Positions 34,350 to 44,986 of a DNA stretch of 64,000 nucleotides are shown here, piece by piece. A program made the position numbers and the translations under genes. The notes under the pieces were generated by a model. It worked only from the letters and a program-made list of their open reading frames with translations, searched no databases and was not told the DNA's origin. Origin of the DNA: Flavobacteriales bacterium. Lineage in GTDB: Bacteria > Bacteroidota > Bacteroidia > Flavobacteriales_F > PHOS-HE28. Location of the stretch: positions 1,860,001 through 1,924,000 of the forward strand of contig CP064979.1 in the NCBI GenBank assembly GCA_016699575.1, read 5' to 3'. Within the stretch, counting starts at the first letter, position 1. Every line of letters begins with the position of its first letter.

Positions 34350-35153
34350 ATGCAAACAAGTACCCGTTCCTTCTTTACCGTAACAGCGCTCTTCGGCGCG
34401 CTCGTTCCCGCATTTGCCGGCATGTTGGTGGTGGAAGGCCATTACCAAGGCAAGAACCTCTTCGTGCAGAACCCCTTCAGCGAAGCGGGTGTGGGTTTCT
34501 GCGTGTACGAAGTGACAGTGAACGACCTCGTGGCCACGGACGAGATCAACAGCAGTGCGTTCGAGGTGGACCTGGGCAACTACAACCTGAAGCTGGGGGC
34601 GCCGGTGTCGGTGAAGATCAAGCACAAGGACGGCTGCGGCCCCACTGTGCTGAACCCCGAAGTGCTCCGCCCCAAGAGCACGTTCGACATCGTGAAGCAG
34701 GAGATCGCCTCGGACGGCACCTTCAAGTGGGTGGCCACCAACGAGACGGGCGAGCTGGCCTACATCGTGGAGCAGAAGCGCTGGAACAAATGGGTGAAGT
34801 GCGGCGAAGTGATGGGCGCCGGAACACCCGGTGAGCACAGCTACGAGTTCAAGGTGACGCCCCACAGCGGCGAGAACACCTTCCGTGTGAAACAGGTGGA
34901 CAGCACCAAGCGTCCGCGCTACAGCGAGGCGGTGAAGTACACCGATGCCAGCGTTGCGCCCGTGACCTTCACACCGGCAAAGCCGAGCAAGGAGATCGTC
35001 TTCAGCAAGGCCACGCTGTACGAGATCTATGACCAGTACGGCAACATCGTGAAGCGCGGTTACGCTGATCGCGTGGACGTGAGCACGATGAAAAAGGACA
35101 TGTACTACCTCAACTACGATGTCCGTATGGGCGAGACCTTCATCAAGAAGTGA
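34350..35153 (+). CDS. Exported protein of unknown function
   Basis: 267 residues with a signal peptide (SFFTVTALFGALVPAFAG). Two beta-rich segments are visible: one ending near FKWVATNETGELAYIVEQ, and a second, Ig-like, near YEFKVTPHSGENTFRVKQV. The C-terminal TLYEIYDQYGNIVKRGYADRVDVS resembles T9SS sorting-domain strand patterns, but it is not a clear match. The ATG at 34350 is chosen because a strong promoter lies 20 bases upstream; the frame runs back to 34308. A terminator hairpin follows at 35178. Confidence 0.75.
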   Translation: MQTSTRSFFTVTALFGALVPAFAGMLVVEGHYQGKNLFVQNPFSEAGVGFCVYEVTVNDLVATDEINSSAFEVDLGNYNLKLGAPVSVKIKHKDGCGPTVLNPEVLRPKSTFDIVKQEIASDGTFKWVATNETGELAYIVEQKRWNKWVKCGEVMGAGTPGEHSYEFKVTPHSGENTFRVKQVDSTKRPRYSEAVKYTDASVAPVTFTPAKPSKEIVFSKATLYEIYDQYGNIVKRGYADRVDVSTMKKDMYYLNYDVRMGETFIKK

Positions 35154-35177
35154 CCGCCGTTCGTTGAACCCATTGCC

Positions 35178-35225
35178 AAGACCCTGCTACCCGGCGCGCA
35201 GTGCGAAGGGGGCAGGGTCTTCGCT
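35178..35225 (+). terminator. Rho-independent-type terminator
   Basis: A 10-bp stem AAGACCCTGC / GCAGGGTCTT with a loop of about 24 bases lies shortly after the 34350 gene stop. The T-run after it is short (TTCGCTTT). Confidence 0.55.
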
Positions 35226-35237
35226 TTAGCCCCCGCC

Positions 35238-35648
35238 ATGATCCGCATCGAACACATCGGCATTGCCGTGAAGGACCTGTCTTCCGCCGAGGAGACCTAT
35301 GCACGTCTGCTGGGCGCTCCAAGCTACAAGCGCGAGGCCGTGGAGCGCGAAGGCGTCATCACATCCTTCTTCAAGGTGGGGCCGAACAAGATCGAGCTGC
35401 TGGAAAGCACAACACCCGACGGCCCGATCGCCAAGGCCATCGAGAAGCGCGGCGAAGGCATCCATCACATCGCGTTCGAGGTGGACGACATCCGTGCGGA
35501 GATGGCGCGCTTGAAAACGGAGGGCTTCCAATTGCTCAGTGAGGAGCCCAAGCGCGGTGCGGACAACAAGCTCGTCTGCTTCGTGCACCCGCAGAGCGCG
35601 AACGGTGTGCTGGTGGAACTGACCCAGGAGATCCCAGCTGAGAGCTAG
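35238..35648 (+). CDS. mce: Methylmalonyl-CoA epimerase
   Basis: 136 residues, a single VOC-fold protein. Metal-binding positions are visible in IEHIGIAVKDLSSAEET (first His), GIHHIAFEVDD (second His) and LVELTQEIP (Glu). It interconverts (R)- and (S)-methylmalonyl-CoA, linking propionate or odd-chain/branched amino-acid breakdown with succinyl-CoA. The mutase genes are not in the window. The stop shares CTAG with the convergent lspA gene. Confidence 0.9.
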   Translation: MIRIEHIGIAVKDLSSAEETYARLLGAPSYKREAVEREGVITSFFKVGPNKIELLESTTPDGPIAKAIEKRGEGIHHIAFEVDDIRAEMARLKTEGFQLLSEEPKRGADNKLVCFVHPQSANGVLVELTQEIPAES

Positions 35649-36388
35649 GCGGTCGTTTCCCCCTCGGGCAAAGGCGCCTCGGCAGGGGTTGTCATGAGGC
35701 CATCATTCGCGCCAGCGTCGGGTGCTGCCTCGTTCTTCCTCGGATAAAAGCGTCGCTGGAAGAGAATTAGGCAGATGACGCCCACGCTGATCGACGCATC
35801 GGCAATGTTGAAAATGGCACTGAAAAAGGTGAAGGTCTTGCCGCCCACGTACGGCATCCACTCCGGCCATTGCGCGTTCTCGATGATCGGGAAGTAGAAC
35901 ATGTCCACCACGGATCCGTGCAGGAAGGGCGCATACCCCTCCGTCGACAGTTGCGCAATGCCGTGGTACTCCTTCACATCGCCTGAAGGCATCAGCGTGG
36001 CGCCCTCGTTCCAGATCAGCCCGTAGAAGGTGCTGTCGATGATGTTGCCCATGGCGCCTGCGAAGATCAATGCCATGCAAAGGACCAGTCCCCTATGGCG
36101 GTTCTCCCGCACCAGCGAACGCAAGTACCACGCAATGCCGATGACGGCCACGATGCGGAAGAGCGTAAGCATCAGTTTGCCGGTTTCTCCGCCCCAAGCC
36201 AGGCCGAACGCCATCCCCGGGTTCTCGATGAAACGCAGCTTGCACCAATCGCCGATGAGCGGGATCTGCGTGCCGTACGGCATGGTCAGTTTCACCCAAA
36301 CCTTCAGCCATTGGTCGGCCAGGAGGATGGTGAATATGACGGCTAGCGCGCGCTTCACGGTGGTGCGGTCCTGTTGGGGCCTTTGCAC
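35645..36388 (-). CDS. lspA: Lipoprotein signal peptidase II
   Basis: 247 residues, longer than the usual 160-170 because of a loop between the catalytic regions and a C-terminal tail. The catalytic aspartates are D118 (GNIIDSTFYG) and D197 (FNIADASIS). NPGMAFGL matches the substrate-binding N-x-G-x-A-F motif. Four TM segments are predicted. It removes the signal peptide of diacylated prolipoproteins, of which several are encoded nearby. It starts 47 bases after the dksA stop, in the conserved ileS-dksA-lspA order. Confidence 0.95.
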   Translation of the reverse strand: MQRPQQDRTTVKRALAVIFTILLADQWLKVWVKLTMPYGTQIPLIGDWCKLRFIENPGMAFGLAWGGETGKLMLTLFRIVAVIGIAWYLRSLVRENRHRGLVLCMALIFAGAMGNIIDSTFYGLIWNEGATLMPSGDVKEYHGIAQLSTEGYAPFLHGSVVDMFYFPIIENAQWPEWMPYVGGKTFTFFSAIFNIADASISVGVICLILFQRRFYPRKNEAAPDAGANDGLMTTPAEAPLPEGETTA

Positions 36389-36435
36389 GATGGGCGGCCG
36401 TTACGCCGCCCATCGCAGGTCATTCGTTCGTTCGT

Positions 36436-37326
36436 CTAGCTGCTCATCTGCTGCTTGGCTTCGATGCTCAGGGTGGCATGCGGCACCAAGCGCAGGCGCT
36501 CCTTGCTGATCAGCTTGCCCGTGACGCGGCAGATGCCGTAGGTCTTGTTGCGGATGCGCAGCAGGGCGTCCTCCAAGTGCTTGATGAACTTCTCCTGGCG
36601 GCCAGCCAACTGCGCCGTCTCCTCGCGGCTCAACGTCTCGCTGCCATCCTCGATCATTTTGAAAGAGGGACTGGTGTCGTCGGTTCCGTTGTTGTCGGTG
36701 TTGGCGAGCGTCTGCTTCAAGAGGTCGTAGTCCTTGCGGGCCTCCTCCAACTTCTTGTTGATGATCCCTTTGAACTCCTCCAACTCGTCATCGCTATAGC
36801 GAGCGCGATCGTCCTGCTTCATGTTCTTGTTGATCTTGGCCATGGCCGGTTTCGGCGCGGGGAAAGCCGGCCGGGCCACTTGTTTTACAACGGGTGCTGC
36901 GTTTTTCGAGGCGTCATCTTGTCTTCCGCCCCGGCCGCGCTTAGCGGGTTCGGCTTTCGCGACCGGTGCCTTGACCTCCTTTACCGGTGCGGGTTTGGGA
37001 GCGGGAGCGGGCTTGGGGGCGGGCTCTGGCTTCGCCGGGGCTTTGGTGGCTACGGCTTTTGCCGGCGCTGCCTTGGGGGCGGGTGCTGGTTTCTTCGTGA
37101 CGGGCGCAGCCTTGGGCGCCACTTTCTTGGGCGCAGGCTTCACGACCTTCCCACTTGTGCGGGACGCGGACGTCTTCACCGGTGCGGCTTTCTTGGCTGG
37201 AGCCTTCTTGGCAGGGGCGGCCTTCTTCGTGGGTTTTGCAGCCGGTTTTGCTTTCGCTGCGGGTTTCTTGGCAACAGCCTTCTTAGCGGGCTTGGCTGCT
37301 TTCTTGGGTGCTGGTTTCTTGGCCAT
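36436..37326 (-). CDS. dksA: DksA/TraR-type regulator with a long Lys/Ala/Pro-rich N-terminal tail
   Basis: 296 residues. The first 165 or so are built of KKAPAKK/KPAPKP repeats, like histone H1-type tails, with a positively charged disordered composition. The DksA domain follows (YSDDELEEFKGIINKKLEEAR, coiled coil, then TYGICRVTGKLISKERL). The usual four-Cys zinc finger has only one Cys left (C266; CRVT where the canonical site is CxxC, and LSIEA where it is CxxC), so zinc binding is probably lost, as in other Bacteroidota. It would modulate RNA polymerase with ppGpp. The start is MAKKPAPKKA at 37326; a -7 box lies 28 bases upstream within ileS. Confidence 0.9.
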   Translation of the reverse strand: MAKKPAPKKAAKPAKKAVAKKPAAKAKPAAKPTKKAAPAKKAPAKKAAPVKTSASRTSGKVVKPAPKKVAPKAAPVTKKPAPAPKAAPAKAVATKAPAKPEPAPKPAPAPKPAPVKEVKAPVAKAEPAKRGRGGRQDDASKNAAPVVKQVARPAFPAPKPAMAKINKNMKQDDRARYSDDELEEFKGIINKKLEEARKDYDLLKQTLANTDNNGTDDTSPSFKMIEDGSETLSREETAQLAGRQEKFIKHLEDALLRIRNKTYGICRVTGKLISKERLRLVPHATLSIEAKQQMSS

Positions 37327-37353
37327 GACGGGACCCCTTTTGAAATTGATCCG

Positions 37354-37361
37354 CGAATATA
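37354..37361 (-). promoter_or_regulatory. Putative -7 box for dksA
   Basis: Minus-strand TATATTCG (TAnnTTCG) lies between the ileS stop and the dksA start, about 28 bases before the latter. It would allow dksA and lspA transcription independently of ileS. Confidence 0.45.
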
Positions 37362-37370
37362 GACGCAACC

Positions 37371-40832
<3,462 letters not shown>

Positions 40833-40851
40833 CGTGGTTTTTGAAGGGGCG

Positions 40852-40859
40852 CGAAAGTA
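40852..40859 (-). promoter_or_regulatory. Putative -7 box for ileS
   Basis: Minus-strand TACTTTCG (TAnnTTCG) lies 19 bases upstream of the ileS ATG. Confidence 0.45.
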
Positions 40860-41014
40860 GCCTTGTCAATTGATGGCCGGATCCACCCGCGCGGCAGCGG
40901 GCCGCTCATGGCGACTTGTCCGGTGCTGGTCGAACATAACCGCCCATCCAACGCTTCGCCCAACCGTTGGCCACACAATGCTGCTAGCTTCACACCACCA
41001 AAACCCTTGTTGTC

Positions 41015-41947
41015 ATGAAAAAACCCCTACTCACTCTCACAGCTCTCAGCCTTGTTGGAACGGTGACCGCGCAAACGGTGCTCATCAACGAGGACTTCGA
41101 TTCCTACAGCGTTGGTTCGGCCCCGGCCACCGTGAATCCTGCCGCGTTCGCCCTTTGGCCGGGCGGGGGGGATCAAATTGTAACGGACTCGATCGCCCAC
41201 TCCGGCACCCAAAGCATGGCGTGCATAGCCAGTGCTGCTGCCGGCGGCCCCGGCGATCTTCTGCTCCTCTTGGGCGACCAGACCAGCGGTTCCTTCACCC
41301 TCAGCTGGTGGATGTATATCCCATCCGGCAAAGGGGGATACTTCAACATCCAACACACCGAGGATGTCAGCGCACCCTCGTTCGCCGCCGAGGTGGTCTT
41401 CCTGGACGGTGGATCGCTCGATGGTATGGCCGATAACACGGCCATCACCGGCAGCTACACACAGGACGCATGGTTCCAGGTGAACCTGTTCTTCGACCTG
41501 AACGACAGCACGGCATCTTTCCTGATCGGGTCCACACCGATCGCCACGTGGGACTTCGCCACTGAAACCGATGGCGCAGTGGGACCGAACTCGCTGGGTG
41601 CTATCGACTTCTTCTCGTACGGCGGTGGTGCACCCACGGTCGGCGAGTACTACGTGGATGACATCTCCTACATCCAACTGCCGGGCGGCATTGGCATGGG
41701 CGAGTTGGCTACGGCTGCTGAGTACAGCGTCTATCCGGTCCCCACAAGCGATGTGCTGACCTTGGCTGGCCCGGCCGGCCGCCAAGCCCAATGGCGTTTG
41801 TTGGATGCCACGGGCCGCGTTGTGATCTCGGCTTCGGTTGCAGCAGAGCGCAGCGACATCGATGTGTCCGTGCTGAAGGCTGGTGTTTACACCATGGAAG
41901 TGCTGCACGGCGACCAGCTGGAGCGCCATACGGTAGTGCGCAACTGA
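41015..41947 (+). CDS. T9SS-exported jelly-roll protein of unknown function
   Basis: 310 residues. A signal peptide (LLTLTALSLVGTVTAQ) precedes a concanavalin-like jelly-roll region (LINEDFDSYSVGSAP ... FTLSWWMYIPSGKGGYFNI) and a C-terminal type A T9SS sorting domain (YSVYPVPTSDVLTLAG, LKAGVYTMEVLHGDQ). The fold suggests carbohydrate binding, but no catalytic motif is seen. A seven-G run at 41165-41171 lies in codons for PGGGD. A strong terminator follows at 41969. Confidence 0.85.
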   Translation: MKKPLLTLTALSLVGTVTAQTVLINEDFDSYSVGSAPATVNPAAFALWPGGGDQIVTDSIAHSGTQSMACIASAAAGGPGDLLLLLGDQTSGSFTLSWWMYIPSGKGGYFNIQHTEDVSAPSFAAEVVFLDGGSLDGMADNTAITGSYTQDAWFQVNLFFDLNDSTASFLIGSTPIATWDFATETDGAVGPNSLGAIDFFSYGGGAPTVGEYYVDDISYIQLPGGIGMGELATAAEYSVYPVPTSDVLTLAGPAGRQAQWRLLDATGRVVISASVAAERSDIDVSVLKAGVYTMEVLHGDQLERHTVVRN

Positions 41948-41968
41948 GCGTCTGTCCTGTTCCGTTGG

Positions 41969-41996
41969 AAACCCCGCCCAGATGGCGGGGTTTCTG
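41969..41996 (+). terminator. Rho-independent terminator
   Basis: A perfect 10-bp stem AAACCCCGCC / GGCGGGGTTT with a 5-base loop lies 22 bases after the stop at 41947. Confidence 0.85.
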
Positions 41997-42111
41997 CTTC
42001 CGCGCCAGTTGAAAACCCGTTGACCTTCCAAGGAAGTGGCCTTCGGAGGCGGACGATCTTTGTTAACGGAACAATAGAACGGGCCCCTCGCGGGTTCATC
42101 TTTGGACTGCC

Positions 42112-42228
42112 CCGGGATGTTGACGTCCCGGCTTGACATAGTGGATGCATACGGGGAGGGCCGGTTGCAGGAATCAGGGACCTGCAAGGATCATCGTCTC
42201 ATAGGGTTAGGTAAACCGAGCCCTCCCC
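42112..42228. other. Structured intergenic region, candidate non-coding RNA
   Basis: The gap 41948-42245 holds no convincing gene. It contains an 8-bp hairpin with a TTGA loop (42112-42131). It also has a 14-bp outer stem, one base bulged, of GGGGAGGGCCGGTT (42153-42166) with the complementary 42214-42228, enclosing an inner hairpin TTGCAGG / CCTGCAA (42165-42187). CATCTTTG-like boxes on the plus strand (about 42053 and 42099) could start an RNA. It may instead be the 3' untranslated region or terminator of the polyphosphate kinase gene, whose stop is at 42246. The strand is unresolved. Confidence 0.35.
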
Positions 42229-42245
42229 ACCATCCGCTCACTCAC

Positions 42246-44903
42246 TTAACGGTTCCGGCGCTTTAGCAGTACATAGGTCTGCTCCTGACTTCGCAACGCT
42301 GCGTGGCTCCGTGGGCGTTTTCGCATGGCGTTTCGAAGGCTTTCATCGACCACGCGGGCTTTCACGTTATCGCGCCACTGGAGCCCAAGGACATCGAGCA
42401 CTTCCCGGCGCAGCGCATCGTCCACGATCGGGAAAGCGCATTCGATCCGGCGGTCCATGTTGCGCTCCATCAGATCAGCACTGCTCAGGTACACCAAGGG
42501 GTCCCCATCCTTGTGGAACACATAGGCCCGGGCATGCTCCAGATAGCGGTCCACAATGCTGATCACTTCGATGTTGGCGCTCAGGCCAGGAACGCCGGGC
42601 ACCAAACAACAGATGCCCCGGACAATGATGCGCACGGGCACCCCGGCATTGCTGGCGTGGTAGAGCTTGCTGATGAGGGCCCGGTCCTCCAGACTGTTCA
42701 GCTTGAGCAGGATGCCCGATGCTTTTCCTTGTCGGGCGCGGCGGGCCTCATCATCGATCATCGTCTCCAGGGCCGGCCGTAACCCGTCGGGGGCCATCAA
42801 GAGCCGTTTGGTGCGCAGGGGGGTGCGCCGATCGGCCAAATGGCGGAAGACGGCCGCCACCTCCTCGGTGATCTCCGGTCTGCTGGTGATCAACGCGATG
42901 TCGGAGTAGATGCGCGATGAGCGTTCGTTGAAGTTGCCGGTGCCCAGGTAGGCGTATCGTTTGTTGCGGCCGCCCTCCGTGCGATCGATGAGCAACAGTT
43001 TGCAGTGCACCTTGAGGTTCGCGTAGCTGTAGAGCACCGTCGCGCCGGCCTTCTCGAGGCGTGCACCCCAATACAGGTTGCTGCCTTCGTCGAACCGGGC
43101 TTGCACCTCCACGAAGACGGTCACCTTTTTGCCGCGTTCCAATGCGTTGAGCAGCTCGGCACAGACCGCACTTCCATCGGCCACGCGGTACAGTGTAACG
43201 GCGATGCGCTTCACCGCAGGGTCATGCGCCGCTCGTTTCAGCCAGTCCACGATGTGCGCGAAGTCGTGATAAGGGAAGTGCAGCAGAACGTCGCGGTGCC
43301 GGGCCGATTGGAAAAGCCCTCGCCCGCCGCGCAGTGCATGAGGGAGAATGGGCGTATGCTTAGTGTCGCGCAGCGCTGCCTTTCCATGCAGTGGAAGCGT
43401 GAGCAGGTCGCTCATGTGGTGGTGTCGGCCGCCAGGCACTAGGTCGGCAGGCACAAGGCGCAGGGCCCGCACAAGAGCATTCAGCATACCGGCGGGCATT
43501 TCACTGTCGTACAGGAACCGGGCGGGCACACCGGTCTTGCGCTTCTTCAAGCTGCGGCGCACTTTGTCCACCATGTTCTCCGCGTACTCCTCCTCCAAGT
43601 GGAGTTCGGCATCGCGGGAGAGCTTGATGCTATGGCAGGCCATCACCTTCTGATCGGGGAACAGATGCGGCAGACCGATGCGCACGACGTCGTCGAGGAA
43701 CAACAGGTCGCGTTTGCCGCGCGCAGACGGTAGCTCCACGAAGCGACCGAGCTCCGAGCTCGGGATGTTCAACAGCACCTGCCGCTCTTTCCGGCCCTGC
43801 TTGATGCGGCACGTGAAATAGAGCTTGCGGTCTTCCATGAACGAAGCGCCGCCCCCACGGACGGGGACCGATCTGATCAGAGGGGCGGCATGCTGCAGGA
43901 ACCAGCGTTCCACGAACACCAATTGCTTCCCCGAAAGCGCCTGGGGGCCGAGCAATCGGATGCCCTGCTTGGAGAGCGCGGGAAGAATGGTGCGCCGCCA
44001 GACCACGCCGAACCGGCGTTGCTGCCCGACCGCCACATGGTTCAGCGCAGCGACCAGCTTGGCCGGTTGCTCGGCAATGACCTTGCGTTGTTTGCGTTTC
44101 AGTTGCGCAAGGCTGCGCAAGCTGGCCACCCGCACCCGGTAGAACTCATCGAGGTTGCTGCTGTGGATGCCAAGGAACTTCACACGCTCGAACAGCGGCA
44201 CCTTCGGGTTCTCGGCTTCTTGCAATACCCGCTCATTGAACGAGAGCCAGCTCAGGTCCCGTGCGATGAAGCGCTCCTGCACGGCCTGCACGCGTGCAGC
44301 TTCCCGCGACCCCGAACGGCGCTGTTTCAGGTCGGCGAGGTTGATCGCTTTCTGCATGCCGAAACGCCGCTGCGCGTAGCGCGTATGGAAGCGATGACCC
44401 TCGAGGTATGCGATGTTGGCGTTCAACCATGCTTTGGCGGTGGGCGGCTTGGGCAGCCGGTGCGACAACTCTTCGCGCAGTCGCTCGCTCTTGTCAAGGA
44501 AATCGGGCTGGCCAGCCTTGGCTTGGTCGGCATCGCGCAACACGGCCTGCAACGGCCCGCGCGGCGACACGCTCGGCCGTGTGGCCATGATGAGGGCACG
44601 AATCCGCAACTGATCCACGGCCGACACCCCGTGCCGGGCAAGGAAGGTCGACGCGATGCGCGCGCTTTCCTTCTCGTGGCCCTTGGCCTTGCGGGCGTAG
44701 CCGGTGTCATGGAACAGAGCGGCGAGCTCCACCAAACGGAGATCATGCGCGCCCAAGCCGCTGGCACGCCCAATGGCAAGCGCCGTGCGCGTTACGGCCA
44801 GGGTGTGCTCCAGATCATGGAAGGTCAGGTGTGCCGGAATGCGTTCGGCGAACCACTTTCGCACAAAGGCGCGGGCTTTAGGGAGCAACGATGCGTGGGC
44901 CAT
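42246..44903 (-). CDS. ppk: HD-domain/polyphosphate kinase 1 fusion
   Basis: 885 residues starting MAHASLLPKARAF at 44903. Residues about 20-150 form an HD phosphohydrolase domain: H33 (HDLEHT), H65-D66 (LAALFHDTGYA) and D126 (RDADQA). From about 213 the sequence is PPK1: ARDLSWLSFNERVLQEA, HSSNLDEFYRVR, KVHCKLLLID with the phosphorylated His, GTGNFNERSSRIYSD, and DLMERNMDRRIE. PPK1 polymerises the ATP gamma-phosphate into polyphosphate; the HD domain suggests coupled hydrolysis of a phosphorylated nucleotide. Standalone PPK1 is about 690 residues, so the N-terminus is an addition. It is divergent from the SiaB-like gene, about 84 bases apart. Upstream frame to 45218 is antisense. Confidence 0.93.
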   Translation of the reverse strand: MAHASLLPKARAFVRKWFAERIPAHLTFHDLEHTLAVTRTALAIGRASGLGAHDLRLVELAALFHDTGYARKAKGHEKESARIASTFLARHGVSAVDQLRIRALIMATRPSVSPRGPLQAVLRDADQAKAGQPDFLDKSERLREELSHRLPKPPTAKAWLNANIAYLEGHRFHTRYAQRRFGMQKAINLADLKQRRSGSREAARVQAVQERFIARDLSWLSFNERVLQEAENPKVPLFERVKFLGIHSSNLDEFYRVRVASLRSLAQLKRKQRKVIAEQPAKLVAALNHVAVGQQRRFGVVWRRTILPALSKQGIRLLGPQALSGKQLVFVERWFLQHAAPLIRSVPVRGGGASFMEDRKLYFTCRIKQGRKERQVLLNIPSSELGRFVELPSARGKRDLLFLDDVVRIGLPHLFPDQKVMACHSIKLSRDAELHLEEEYAENMVDKVRRSLKKRKTGVPARFLYDSEMPAGMLNALVRALRLVPADLVPGGRHHHMSDLLTLPLHGKAALRDTKHTPILPHALRGGRGLFQSARHRDVLLHFPYHDFAHIVDWLKRAAHDPAVKRIAVTLYRVADGSAVCAELLNALERGKKVTVFVEVQARFDEGSNLYWGARLEKAGATVLYSYANLKVHCKLLLIDRTEGGRNKRYAYLGTGNFNERSSRIYSDIALITSRPEITEEVAAVFRHLADRRTPLRTKRLLMAPDGLRPALETMIDDEARRARQGKASGILLKLNSLEDRALISKLYHASNAGVPVRIIVRGICCLVPGVPGLSANIEVISIVDRYLEHARAYVFHKDGDPLVYLSSADLMERNMDRRIECAFPIVDDALRREVLDVLGLQWRDNVKARVVDESLRNAMRKRPRSHAALRSQEQTYVLLKRRNR

Positions 44904-44965
44904 GGACCGGCGCAAAGTACCCGGGTCGGGAACCGCCCGTGTTAAGCCGCCGTAGGACCGCCCGA

Positions 44966-44973
44966 TATATTTG
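44966..44973 (+). promoter_or_regulatory. Putative -7 box for the SiaB-like kinase gene
   Basis: TATATTTG is an exact TAnnTTTG match, 13 bases before the ATG at 44987. On the minus strand TACTTTGC (44912-44919) may serve the divergent kinase/HD gene. Confidence 0.55.
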
Positions 44974-44986
44974 ACCGGACCCCCAC

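Noticed and set aside
36478..37362. 294-codon plus-strand frame opposite dksA
   Set aside because: Its Gly/Cys/Leu-rich repeats are the mirror of the Lys/Ala/Pro-rich DksA tail; it is not a real protein.
41165..41171. Seven-G run in the 41015 gene as a phase-variation locus
   Set aside because: The tract is short and the encoded Gly run is plausible in a normal protein; weaker than the G9 tract in porZ.
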